Shown here one piece after another: positions 34,991 through 43,290 of a stretch of DNA of 53,384 nt (the first letter of the stretch is position 1; every line of letters starts with the position of its first letter). Below the pieces are notes generated by a model. The model ran no database searches. It saw only the letters and a program-made list of their open reading frames with translations, and was not told where the DNA came from. Position numbers and translations under genes: made by a program. This DNA is from JADKIH01 sp043747595 (GTDB taxonomy: Bacteria; Bacteroidota; Bacteroidia; AKYH767-A; 2013-40CM-41-45): contig JAYTOX010000005.1 of assembly GCA_043747595.1 (NCBI GenBank), positions 1 to 53,384 on the forward strand, read 5' to 3'.

Positions 34991-36526
34991 ATGAGTAGTT
35001 TGTATAATGACCTAGATAGAGGTCGCAGAAGCGACATTAAGCAGACAAGAGATGATTTTTCTAGGGATGTTTCCCGAGTGATACATTCACCAAGCTTTAG
35101 AAGACTTAAGGGAAAAACTCAAGTGTTCCCAATCTCTGAATCCGATTTTTCAAGAGACAGGCTTACTCACACACTTGAAGTTTCAGATATTGGCAATTCA
35201 ATTACAAATCTTATTAATAAAAAGTATTTAGAAGACAATGAGCAAATTGATTTAAACATTATTAGGTTAGCCTGTTACGCACATGATATAGGACATGCGC
35301 CATTTGGCCACGTAGGAGAACACACCTTAGATGATCTGATGAAGGAGCACAAGAAAAGATTTGAAGGAAATGCGCAAACGATTCGAATACTAACAGTGCT
35401 TGAAAAAAAAGAACTACTAATTACAGAGGAATTCAAAAAAAATGGAATTCCTAATTTTCAAATTTTTTTGAATCAAGGAGTATATAACAATGTAGACATG
35501 AGGATTGGTTTAAATCTGACAAATAGAAGTATCCTATCTACACTTAAATATTATCAACAATTTGAGACTTCTATTGACAGTTTTTGGCCAAAAAAAGGAC
35601 TGTATGATTCAGAGAAGTCGGTTATTGACAATATAATAGATAAATACAATTTACATCACAACTTTGATATTCGCACCATTGTTACTCCATTTAGGACTAT
35701 TGAATGCGACATTATGGATTTGGCAGATGACATTGCATTTGCTGTATATGATCTTGAAGATTGTTTGAAGTTTAAACTTATAAATATTTTAGATTTTTTT
35801 GATCTTGAAGATAAATATCTTCTGAAAAAAGTAATCGATCGAGTTGAGGGAAGTATTGAGGAAGCAAACAAAATTAAAATTGGGAATAAGCCCATTTACT
35901 CACCATCGATTAAAAAGAATAATCATTTTGGGACAAGTGATAAGACAAAAAAACTTGGAGGAATATTTAAAAAAATGATCGACAATTATATTGTTCTAAA
36001 TACCGATGGAGTGAATGAACTTAAAAAAGCAAAGAACGATGATCAAAAAAAAGAATCAATACTTACCCTCGTTTCTCCGCTATATACGGTTTCTAAGGCA
36101 ATAATGAATAATGGGTATGTCAGAACCAACTTTTCGACTCATTTAATTAGACAGCTAGTACAAAGTACACGTTATCATCATTGTAAGAAAATTCCAATGT
36201 TGTCGAAAGTTAGTTTAGAGGAAAACGCATTTGTAATGCTTGAAGTAATTAAGGCTTATGTAAGCGAAACACAAGTTAAGTCGCCACGAATCAAGCTTGC
36301 AGATATACGAGGCAAAGAAATTGTAACTAATATTTTTCATAAATTAACTGAGAAAAACGGGTTTGAGTTATTGCCGTCTGATTTCAAAACTATATATAAT
36401 AATTCTCAAGAAGAAAATAGGTTTAGAGTAATTTGCGATTTCATTTCAAGTATGACAGATAAATTCGCTTGTGAGTTCCACAGCAAATTATTTTCTGAAA
36501 CCTCAATTTCTATTTTCAAGAATTGA
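34991..36526 (+). CDS. dgt: dGTPase-type HD phosphohydrolase
   Basis: 511 aa, ATG at 34991. N-terminal signature RLKGKTQVFPISESDFSRDR and the HD metal site: H60 (RLTHTLEV), H98-D99 (ACYAHDIGHAPFGH) and a later Asp in IMDLADDIAFAVYDLED. Full length for deoxyguanosinetriphosphate triphosphohydrolase, which cleaves dGTP to deoxyguanosine and triphosphate. dGTPases can protect bacteria from phage by draining dNTPs. Placement on a mobile element next to mobilization genes, with low GC, suggests an acquired defence role; a housekeeping role is possible. It converges on the relaxase gene with only 13 bp between. Confidence 0.88.
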   Translation: MSSLYNDLDRGRRSDIKQTRDDFSRDVSRVIHSPSFRRLKGKTQVFPISESDFSRDRLTHTLEVSDIGNSITNLINKKYLEDNEQIDLNIIRLACYAHDIGHAPFGHVGEHTLDDLMKEHKKRFEGNAQTIRILTVLEKKELLITEEFKKNGIPNFQIFLNQGVYNNVDMRIGLNLTNRSILSTLKYYQQFETSIDSFWPKKGLYDSEKSVIDNIIDKYNLHHNFDIRTIVTPFRTIECDIMDLADDIAFAVYDLEDCLKFKLINILDFFDLEDKYLLKKVIDRVEGSIEEANKIKIGNKPIYSPSIKKNNHFGTSDKTKKLGGIFKKMIDNYIVLNTDGVNELKKAKNDDQKKESILTLVSPLYTVSKAIMNNGYVRTNFSTHLIRQLVQSTRYHHCKKIPMLSKVSLEENAFVMLEVIKAYVSETQVKSPRIKLADIRGKEIVTNIFHKLTEKNGFELLPSDFKTIYNNSQEENRFRVICDFISSMTDKFACEFHSKLFSETSISIFKN

Positions 36527-36539
36527 TGTACTGCTAAGA

Positions 36540-37379
36540 TTATCTTTCAAGTCGATCAGTTATTTTCTGTTCACGCAGACGTTTTATTTCAAGATTTCTT
36601 TTTATTTTCGGGTTGAGTTCACTTATCAATCCCATATCAAAACCTAGCCTGCTAAACCGAAATTTTCGATTCTTAAATAATACACCGGTAGCCTTTCCAC
36701 TTCGTTCATAGGTCTGCAACTTTTCTTTCTTGAGCAATTCAAAAAAATGTTTTTCTGAATCTGCTTTTTCAAAACAGTGCTCCATCACTTTTTGCAACTT
36801 CTCCTTATCCGTCTCTCTCCCTTCGCGCCAGTTGAATTGAAACTCTTTTTCCGATTTAACATGCTTGCCATTCTTACCATGTTCAACGATTGAATTAGTA
36901 AGTTCCGGGAATTTTTCAACCTGATAGTTCTGAATACCTCTTTTTAGTTTGCTCAAAGCAGCCTTTGATAAACGTAATGACTTCCCCGTTTTAAACTCGA
37001 CACCGGATGCACAAATGTGAATATGATAATGATCTTTGTCAAAATGGGCAGTTGCTATATACATACCATTTGGATTTCTCAATTTGATGTACTGACGTGC
37101 CATGTCTTCAAGCATCGGAAGCGTTAAGTTTTTCGCATCATCTTTGTGCCATGATAATATTTCATGATACATCTTGATACTATCCTTCCGCTTTCTTAAT
37201 CGGTAAGATTCGTTTTCTTGAAACTGCTTCTCCCATTGCTCAATTGTATTGCCCCTTAAATGATGTGAAATGACGAAGCCTCGCCCTTGTTTGTCAAAGA
37301 GTCGTTCCTTTTTGTCTAGCATGTACCGTAAGACTTTTCCAAAGGCTACACTCTTACTTGTTTTTATTTTTACTATCAT
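36540..37379 (-). CDS. Relaxase / mobilization nuclease (MobA/VirD2 type)
   Basis: 279 aa, ATG at 37379. N-terminal MIVKIKTSKSVAFGKVLRYM, a candidate for the catalytic-Tyr region, and the histidine motif HFDKDHYHIHICASG (residues ~121-135) that binds metal in PF03432-type relaxases. Only the relaxase domain is present, without a helicase. It would nick the element at oriT and lead the strand into a helper channel. It overlaps mobC by 26 bp, last gene of the six-gene mobilization operon. A separate oriT cannot be pinned down; candidates are the 41250-41396 gap or the hairpins at 22516-22585. Confidence 0.88.
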   Translation of the reverse strand: MIVKIKTSKSVAFGKVLRYMLDKKERLFDKQGRGFVISHHLRGNTIEQWEKQFQENESYRLRKRKDSIKMYHEILSWHKDDAKNLTLPMLEDMARQYIKLRNPNGMYIATAHFDKDHYHIHICASGVEFKTGKSLRLSKAALSKLKRGIQNYQVEKFPELTNSIVEHGKNGKHVKSEKEFQFNWREGRETDKEKLQKVMEHCFEKADSEKHFFELLKKEKLQTYERSGKATGVLFKNRKFRFSRLGFDMGLISELNPKIKRNLEIKRLREQKITDRLER

Positions 37380-37857
37380 CTTCTAATGGTGGATTTCTAA
37401 AAAGATCATTGATTTGTAGTTCCAGTTTTTGAATGCTTTGTTCTATTTTTCCCCACCTGTGCTCCTTTTCCCAATCATATTTTACTTTAACACTAACGAT
37501 AGTTTGAATTTCATTTAAACAATTTGAAAGTATGAGTTCAAGATGAGCCACCTCATTCCTGTTAGGAACAAGATACGTTCGCTGTAAATAAGCAAACACT
37601 GCTGAACGTAAGAAATTAGACATCGTCATTTGGTGTCGCTTCGCTGCTTTAATAACTATTTCTAGTTCTCCGTTCTCTTTAGAAAAGTTGACAATAAATT
37701 CCGGCTTTGCGATGCGCTGATTTCTTTTGTACCTCTTGAAATAACTTTTCCGGTATTCTCGTTTGGCTGCTTTTATTTCTTCATCAGCTCCATTTTCAAG
37801 TACACCAATTGAATCTAAATATGCCCACATGCCATTTTCTTTAGGCAGCCTTTTCAT
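37354..37857 (-). CDS. MobC-like relaxosome accessory protein
   Basis: 167 aa, ATG at 37857. Basic N-terminus (KAAKREYRKSYFKRYKRNQR), then a ribbon-helix-helix-like unit (KPEFIVNFSKENGELEIVIK, KRHQMTMSNFLRSAVFAYL, residues ~53-92), and a helical C-terminus. This is the standard layout of MobC-type proteins, which bind near oriT and help the relaxase. Overlaps both neighbours (relaxase by 26 bp, T4CP by 17 bp). Confidence 0.8.
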   Translation of the reverse strand: MKRLPKENGMWAYLDSIGVLENGADEEIKAAKREYRKSYFKRYKRNQRIAKPEFIVNFSKENGELEIVIKAAKRHQMTMSNFLRSAVFAYLQRTYLVPNRNEVAHLELILSNCLNEIQTIVSVKVKYDWEKEHRWGKIEQSIQKLELQINDLFRNPPLEDDSKNKNK

Positions 37858-39295
37858 TTGTTGCTGTATTTAGTGTCATCAATGGAATTGCGTAATCATC
37901 CACCAAGCTTTGCATTATTACCGGTGGAAGTTCACTATTGAGACGATATATTTTGTTTTTATAGTATGGTCGAAGCTTTGCTATTATCGGCAACTTGTTT
38001 CCACAGATAAGTAATGCTTGATTCACCTTCATTGTTCGAATTTCGTCGTTTGTCATAAGTGGTCGAATCATACGTTTTCCATCAACGTCTTCAAATTCAA
38101 ATTTACCAAGTGCTTGTTCCAATTCTTTCGTTGTTTCGTGCGACTGTCCGGTGAAGTACATTTTAGCAAAACAGTTTGCTCTGATTGCATCCGCATCATA
38201 GCGACCATAGTTATGTACAAGCTGACTGAAATCTTGCACAAGTAACATAATTCCTGCCCGATGTTTCCGAACGTTCGCAACAGCAAGTGGAAGAGTTGGC
38301 AAGTTGAGCGAGGACGCTTCATCAATCAAGAGAAAAATATCTTGCTCATCTTTAACAGGAAATCTCCCAAGGACATAAGAAAAAAACTGTTCAAATAAAA
38401 TTGACGTGAGTACGCTATAGTATTTCTGATCTGCAACAGAGTTTTGAATATAGAGCACAGTTGGGAGATCACGAAATTCTTGAAAGTTGATGTTATCAAA
38501 TGAAGTTACCTTGGCGACAGATTCATCGCTAAACGTTTGGAGGGCAGCTTTAGCAGTTGCAATAACTCCATCAATTACTTTCTGATCATAGGCGATGAAT
38601 GCCTTATACTCACTAAAGAGTACCTCATCTGCTTCTTTGCTAAAGAGAGCATCAATCTTCTCCGGACTGCTCCCAAGTTGATTAAGGAGTTGTCGTACGT
38701 TATGAAGATTTTGAAATTCCGAAGATTGCGTTTTAAGAATTGTAATGAGAATGGTGAGTAAAGAAATAGCTTGTGTATTCCAAAAAGGATCTTTGGATTT
38801 TTCGCCAAACGCACTTTGTACAAGTAGTGATGCTACCTTTTGAATGTCTGATGAAGTTTTCGCTCTTGCAAGTGGGTTATATCCAGAAGAGACTTCAGGA
38901 TTTGCAAAATTGAGTAGCTTGATGTTGTACCCTTCTTCTTTTAAATATCCGCTACTCTTGCTGAAGAGTTCACCTGATGGGTCGTGCACGACAAAACTTG
39001 CTTTCATGCGGTAGAGTGACGGAATGAGCACTACACTCGATTTACCAGTACCGGTGCCACCGATCACTAAAGCATTCTGAAAACTGTTCTTGACAGACAG
39101 GCTCCGTCTGCCTGTCAAACAGAATCCGAATTGCCTTCGCGAGAGAATGGTAGCAGGATTGGCAAAATCAGCCGAGTAGCTCGTCTTTCGCTTGCCAAGT
39201 CCGGTAATTGTAGTCTCAATAAAATCAAATGAGAATTTAAATACAGACTCGATAATATCAATGATAAATTTAAAGAGTTGTTCAATGAGGTTCAT
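37841..39295 (-). CDS. Type IV coupling protein-like ATPase (TraG/VirD4 family)
   Basis: 484 aa, ATG at 39295. Walker A VIGGTGTGKSSVVLIPSL (residues ~77-90), Walker B DIFLLIDEASSLNLP, and typical HDPSGELFSKSSGYL. The N-terminal region (MNLIEQLFKFIIDIIESVFK) is amphipathic rather than a clear two-helix membrane anchor, so membrane attachment may rely on the small membrane protein encoded just upstream (39306-39455). It couples relaxase-bound DNA to a type IV channel. Presence of a T4CP without channel genes is seen in some mobilizable elements. Confidence 0.88.
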   Translation of the reverse strand: MNLIEQLFKFIIDIIESVFKFSFDFIETTITGLGKRKTSYSADFANPATILSRRQFGFCLTGRRSLSVKNSFQNALVIGGTGTGKSSVVLIPSLYRMKASFVVHDPSGELFSKSSGYLKEEGYNIKLLNFANPEVSSGYNPLARAKTSSDIQKVASLLVQSAFGEKSKDPFWNTQAISLLTILITILKTQSSEFQNLHNVRQLLNQLGSSPEKIDALFSKEADEVLFSEYKAFIAYDQKVIDGVIATAKAALQTFSDESVAKVTSFDNINFQEFRDLPTVLYIQNSVADQKYYSVLTSILFEQFFSYVLGRFPVKDEQDIFLLIDEASSLNLPTLPLAVANVRKHRAGIMLLVQDFSQLVHNYGRYDADAIRANCFAKMYFTGQSHETTKELEQALGKFEFEDVDGKRMIRPLMTNDEIRTMKVNQALLICGNKLPIIAKLRPYYKNKIYRLNSELPPVIMQSLVDDYAIPLMTLNTATNEKAA

Positions 39296-39305
39296 GATTG
39301 GTAGT

Positions 39306-39455
39306 CTAATTAATAATTTTCTTTAACCACTTATTAATTTCCGCCAGTATTACTTCGAGTAAGCGACAAACGCCCCAAAGTAGAATAATGGCTACTTTCC
39401 AAACTGTCCGCAAAATCCATTTGATGAAACTTAATATACTATCCTCTAAATCCAT
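39306..39455 (-). CDS. Small membrane protein, 49 aa, in the mobilization operon
   Basis: ATG at 39455, TAG at 39306. One hydrophobic helix (TVWKVAIILLWGVCRLLEVI) flanked by charged ends. It lies 10 bp before the T4CP gene and 13 bp after the 235-aa gene, same strand, so fills the operon gap exactly. It could anchor the T4CP, whose own N-terminus lacks a clear membrane helix. No family known to me. Confidence 0.55.
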   Translation of the reverse strand: MDLEDSILSFIKWILRTVWKVAIILLWGVCRLLEVILAEINKWLKKIIN

Positions 39456-39468
39456 GCGAAGTTATTTA

Positions 39469-40176
39469 TTACAAGTTTGCCTTTATGAAAACTGTTGCTC
39501 CCTTTTCCTCTAATAGTGATCTATATAGTTGAGACATCACTTTAAATTGAAAATCTTGCTCCGTATTTTTAGGTTGGAAGATGATATAGATTGTAATCCC
39601 TGATAGATTTGGCAACGGTTCTTCTTTCTGAAAAGTAGTTTTCAGAAGTTCTGGGTTTTGTTCAATCGTTTGCAACATACTCTTGCTATAGAGTGAAAGT
39701 CCATCTTCGTTTTCCATAAGATCGCTATAAATCAATAATACTTTTGATTGCGACTTGCTAAGGTTCAAATGCAACAACTCCATAGCAATTGGTCTATATA
39801 CAGATGAATGGAGTCGTCCTATTGAATCATTATTTGCTGTTAATAAAATGCTATTAATACTTTTTTCAAAAACTGAAATCTGCTTATCTCTGTCCAATTC
39901 ATTTGAAAGAAGTTCATACGCAGGAACAATTCCTATTTCAGAAACATGATTTAGACCAACATCAGTTATGTTTGCAAATCTGAATATACTTCCTTCCCAT
40001 TTTCTATTTTCAAAAGAGAATAGCTTCTGAAGATCATTTGTAGTGAGTTCTGAAAGGCTTGAATCAGTTATATCTCTTAGTACTGAAACTTCGAGAGCCA
40101 GTGTTTGGGTTAACAACAAATTGCCAATTGCAATTCCAATGCATACAATGAATAGACCAATGAAGAAGTTTTTCAT
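39469..40176 (-). CDS. Membrane-anchored VWA-like protein of the mobilization operon
   Basis: 235 aa, ATG at 40176. N-terminal membrane helix (MKNFFIGLFIVCIGIAIGNLLL), then a Rossmann-like domain with VLRDITDSSLSEL, resembling a degenerate DxSxS metal site, SKVLLIYSDLMEN (conserved Asp) and ITIYIIFQPKNTEQDF. This fits a von Willebrand A-like fold found next to mobilization genes in Bacteroidota. Overlaps the upstream gene by four bases. Probable assembly or surface function during DNA transfer; inferred. Confidence 0.55.
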   Translation of the reverse strand: MKNFFIGLFIVCIGIAIGNLLLTQTLALEVSVLRDITDSSLSELTTNDLQKLFSFENRKWEGSIFRFANITDVGLNHVSEIGIVPAYELLSNELDRDKQISVFEKSINSILLTANNDSIGRLHSSVYRPIAMELLHLNLSKSQSKVLLIYSDLMENEDGLSLYSKSMLQTIEQNPELLKTTFQKEEPLPNLSGITIYIIFQPKNTEQDFQFKVMSQLYRSLLEEKGATVFIKANL

Positions 40177-41249
40177 TTATCGGCGGAGTTTAGAAAACTG
40201 ATTGAAGGACCTTGAATTTCAGGTTCAAGCACGGGATGTGAGAAACATTCTGGAACGCATTTGTCTGTTCTGAAAATCAGATTTGTACTTTTAAATGCTG
40301 ACAAAGCTTCGTGATACATCTTTCTTATACGTTCAGCAGAGTAATTTGCGTAGAAAGAAATTCTCACACGGTGTTTTGTATTTTCCAATACTAAGACTTT
40401 AATACTTTCCTTTTCCGCTTTCAACTGTTCTATTTCTTTTTTCCGTTGTTCAATGTTTTGAAAGAGTTTCAGACGTGCATAATTCGCTTTGATCTCAGTC
40501 CAAGTTGGAAGAGTGTAAACTGATATGAGTGCAGAAACTACGAAGAAAAATAAATTGATAATGACGAAATAAATAGGGTTAACATGAATATCATGAGTAG
40601 CTAGATAACGGGAGCGAAATACTGCTAGCGCTGTAAACAGTAATGTTGCAAACGTTAGCGTAATGAATATCACTAATCTCCTTTTCAATTTTGTCTTTGT
40701 TTCCTTGAACTTAAATGCCATAAAGTGAGCAAAAGCAAATACTGCAACTGATATAGAAATTGAGAGAAGAAAAGCAAAGAGTAGATTTTCACCTGTTATT
40801 TCAAATGCTTTGGTATTAAACAATATTTCCCCCATTCCAATAAGGGCAGACATAATTACAGCAAATCGAATTCTTCCAATCATTCCTTTCGGATTAAATG
40901 ACCCCAAATCAAATGAAGAGTTTCGATTCTGATCTTCTTTCTTTTTGATTTCATCTCCAATTTGTTTATCTTTTTCCCTGAGATAGTCTGCATCCATTTT
41001 TGCTTCGGGGAAGTGAGTCTCAGGTTGCAAGTGCACAAGCATTTCTGCCCCTAATGCACTGTAACCACTTCTTAGATCGCCGGTGTATGGCGTGATATCA
41101 TTCTCATCCTTTGCAGGCAGATTCCGACTGGCGAGATGCCTAGCATTCTTTTGTGCAAGTTCTTTCAGTTCGGCATCTTTAGCCAAGATTACTTTTTCAA
41201 GCGCAGGATCATGCAGACCGCTCGCAAGAGTTAGGTTTTTAGTTTTCAT
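40173..41249 (-). CDS. Polytopic membrane protein of the mobilization operon
   Basis: 358 aa, ATG at 41249. Residues ~1-120 are charged and helical; four membrane helices follow (RFAVIMSALIGMGEILF; LLFAFLLSISISVAVFAF; RRLVIFITLTFATLLFTALA; YFVIINLFFFVVSALISVY). A coiled-coil stretch (FQNIEQRKKEIEQLKAEKES) and a cytoplasmic tail end it. No family recognised. It is the first gene of the operon, so the promoter should lie in 41250-41396. It could be a stand-in for a mating-channel or entry protein. Confidence 0.65.
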   Translation of the reverse strand: MKTKNLTLASGLHDPALEKVILAKDAELKELAQKNARHLASRNLPAKDENDITPYTGDLRSGYSALGAEMLVHLQPETHFPEAKMDADYLREKDKQIGDEIKKKEDQNRNSSFDLGSFNPKGMIGRIRFAVIMSALIGMGEILFNTKAFEITGENLLFAFLLSISISVAVFAFAHFMAFKFKETKTKLKRRLVIFITLTFATLLFTALAVFRSRYLATHDIHVNPIYFVIINLFFFVVSALISVYTLPTWTEIKANYARLKLFQNIEQRKKEIEQLKAEKESIKVLVLENTKHRVRISFYANYSAERIRKMYHEALSAFKSTNLIFRTDKCVPECFSHPVLEPEIQGPSISFLNSADK

Positions 41250-41395
41250 TATTAGTATAATTTAGGGTTAGAATAAATTGGAATCCAGTTAAAAAAGGCA
41301 AGAAAGAAAAGTGGGGAAATCGAGTGCGGAAATGCACGATTTTGCACCTAAATGCAGATTGAAAAGGCCTAATTTGTAATAAATTGAATTGTCTA

Positions 41396-43021
41396 TCAGG
41401 ACTTAAAATCCTGTTCCCGTTGAGGGAGTGCGGGTTCGATTCCCGCCCCGGGTACCAAACAGGACTTAGTGAGATTTATCTTGCTAAGTCCTTTGTTTTT
41501 TAAGCCACATTCACTTGAAAGTGTTGCGATTACATTAAAAAAAGAATTTACTTTTTCGGTTCGACTTTCATTGTTTTGCTTGGAGTAACGTAATCCTTCC
41601 GGAAACACTAAATATTGTATCTTCTGCTTACCCTCATACCCCGCAGAATGCCATATTTCATTGAGGTTTGAAGATAAACTCAATGCTTTTTCTATAAATA
41701 AATCAAGGTTCGACTTTTGAATTCCGATACCTCCATTTGCTTTCTCCATTGAATCCAACTCCTCTTTCAATTTCGTATTTACATTCACATATATTTCTTC
41801 TGAAATGTTACCTAGTGCAAATCGCATTTGTACCTTTTCAATTTTCTGTTTTTGTTCAGATATTCTACTGCCCAAATTCAAATCCCTTTCTTCTTTTTCA
41901 TCAATAAGCTGATTGAAAGTTGCTGTCAATTGGTACTTCAACATTTCAACATATTCCTCAGGAATAGAATATTTTTTTAATTCTTGGATGAATTGCCCTT
42001 CTAAGACAGTAGAACGAATGTTACACCCGCAACCTATTGTATTGCACTTGTAATAATAAAGTTCTTTCGCTCTGACGATATAGCCTCTTAAAGCCGTCTT
42101 ACATTTATCGCATTTGTAGAACAACTTCAAAGGCAACTTTTTATTCTCTTTATTCCATGTGAATCCATGGGAGTGCGTTGATTGAATTTCATTCACCTTA
42201 AGGAATATTTCCGGTGAGATGAGTTTTTCATGCTTCCCTATAATGATCTTCCCATCTAGTAATTTGTGTGAAAGCATTCCTGCATAGAATGGATTTTTAA
42301 AGATTTCAGAAACATGTTGCTTGGAAAGATTTAAACCCATTTCTGACAGCCGCAAAAGAATGTCAGTATTAGATAATCCTTCATTCGCTTTCCAGTCAAA
42401 CGCCTTTCGAATTAATTTTCCGGTCTCGTTTACAACGATCAACTTCTGACCACTTCGCAAAACATGGTCATAACCAATTGGAGCTTTCGTTACCCACTCC
42501 CCTTTTAATAATTTCTCTCTTGTTCCCGCTATACTCTTTTCACGTCTTTGGTCATTATCAAATTGACCAAAGAGTAAAATCATGTTTTGATGGAAAACTC
42601 CGGAAGGATTTGATGTATCCATTGGCTGAGTTACAGATGCAATCTTAATCCCTAGTTTCCTTAATTCACTTGACAGCCAAATAGCATTCTCTCCCGTCCT
42701 ACTGAAGCGATCAAGAGAGTAAATAACTATTGACGAAATTTTATCGCTGTGTTTCTTTGTAAAATTTATCATCCGCTGAAATTCTTTGCGTTCATCCGTC
42801 TGAGCACTTTCATAAGTGCCGCCAAAATATTCAAGAACTGGAATTGAATTTCTCTTTGCATAGTCATTGCACCACTTTAGTTGTGTTTCAAGACTCTGAT
42901 TGTTTTCTGCTTGCTCTTTTGTGCTTACACGAGTATAAATAACACATGCCTTCGCATTCAAGGCATGTGTTAACTCTTTTTTACCGCGAGCAAATTTTTC
43001 AAAATAGTTTGAACTTTCCAT
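41396..43021 (-). CDS. Large serine recombinase
   Basis: 541 aa, ATG at 43021. Resolvase N-terminal domain with catalytic Ser in VIYTRVSTKEQAENNQSLET and YSLDRFSRTGENA, then a recombinase domain (KAPIGYDHVLRSG; NPFYAGMLSHKLLDG), a zinc ribbon (FYKCDKCKTALRGY..YYKCNTIGCGCN) and a coiled-coil tail. The last ~18 codons (from PGAGIEPALPQ) are the antisense of the tRNA-Leu remnant, so the gene ends inside an attachment site, a layout known for serine-recombinase elements that use a tRNA 3' end. Element 2 probably reaches rightward to near 44.9 kb. Confidence 0.88.
   Translation of the reverse strand: MESSNYFEKFARGKKELTHALNAKACVIYTRVSTKEQAENNQSLETQLKWCNDYAKRNSIPVLEYFGGTYESAQTDERKEFQRMINFTKKHSDKISSIVIYSLDRFSRTGENAIWLSSELRKLGIKIASVTQPMDTSNPSGVFHQNMILLFGQFDNDQRREKSIAGTREKLLKGEWVTKAPIGYDHVLRSGQKLIVVNETGKLIRKAFDWKANEGLSNTDILLRLSEMGLNLSKQHVSEIFKNPFYAGMLSHKLLDGKIIIGKHEKLISPEIFLKVNEIQSTHSHGFTWNKENKKLPLKLFYKCDKCKTALRGYIVRAKELYYYKCNTIGCGCNIRSTVLEGQFIQELKKYSIPEEYVEMLKYQLTATFNQLIDEKEERDLNLGSRISEQKQKIEKVQMRFALGNISEEIYVNVNTKLKEELDSMEKANGGIGIQKSNLDLFIEKALSLSSNLNEIWHSAGYEGKQKIQYLVFPEGLRYSKQNNESRTEKVNSFFNVIATLSSECGLKNKGLSKINLTKSCLVPGAGIEPALPQREQDFKS
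41397..41455 (+). repeat. Right attachment repeat (attR), tRNA-Leu 3' remnant
   Basis: Copy of tRNA-Leu bases 5481-5539 with one change (T at 41420). It lacks the 5' half, so it is not a working tRNA. On the minus strand it encodes the last residues of the serine recombinase frame. A terminator hairpin follows six bases later. Confidence 0.9.
41461..41501 (+). terminator. Terminator downstream of the tRNA remnant
   Basis: AGGACTTAG (41461-41469) and CTAAGTCCT (41484-41492) followed by TTGTTTTTT. In the state before integration this would have stood just after tRNA-Leu and ended its transcript. It also lies inside the 3' end of the serine-recombinase gene on the other strand. Confidence 0.7.
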
Positions 43022-43025
43022 TTTT

Positions 43026-43205
43026 CTACTTGCTTGTTTTGAATTGATTTTTATGAATTACCTCAAATAACAATAATGACAACTCTTTCAAATTATAAGC
43101 AATTTTTTGAGCATCTTCATTAGAGATAAATTCAGTTTTCATAAACTCCTTTACTTTTTCAATTGTTAAATCATTTTTGTTTGCATCCGCTTTAGTGCGT
43201 GACAT
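43026..43205 (-). CDS. Small helical protein upstream of the serine recombinase
   Basis: 59 aa if started at the ATG at 43205 (MSRTKADANKNDLTIEKVKE); an ATG four codons earlier (43217) is also open. Charged helix-rich (FMKTEFISNEDAQKIAYNLK). It ends 4 bp before the recombinase start, so cotranscribed. Position suggests a recombinase accessory or directionality factor; no family recognised. Confidence 0.5.
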   Translation of the reverse strand: MSRTKADANKNDLTIEKVKEFMKTEFISNEDAQKIAYNLKELSLLLFEVIHKNQFKTSK

Positions 43206-43290
43206 TGATTTGACCATTAAAACACAAGTCTGAATTGCAAATCAGTAGTTGTGTCATTTGTAATATCCCAGTTGTTTTGGGCCGCTTGAA

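Larger units (their letters stand above)
5481..41455. mobile_element. ~36-kb integrative mobilizable element at tRNA-Leu
   Basis: Bounded by the 59-bp direct repeats. The left end has a tyrosine integrase (5700-7112) and an excisionase-like gene (7122-7472); the right end has a relaxase, MobC, a T4CP-type ATPase and membrane proteins (36540-41249). Between them lie antirestriction, defence-like, IS1380, surface-protein and dGTPase genes. I see no VirB/Tra channel genes, so transfer would need a helper conjugative element. The internal mixture (second tyrosine recombinase, IS, RadC gene, XRE gene) suggests stepwise assembly. That all of it moves as one unit is inferred from the repeats. Confidence 0.75.

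Noticed and set aside
36540..41249. A complete conjugation system
   Set aside because: Relaxase, MobC and T4CP are present, but no VirB4-like ATPase, pilus or channel genes are found in the window.
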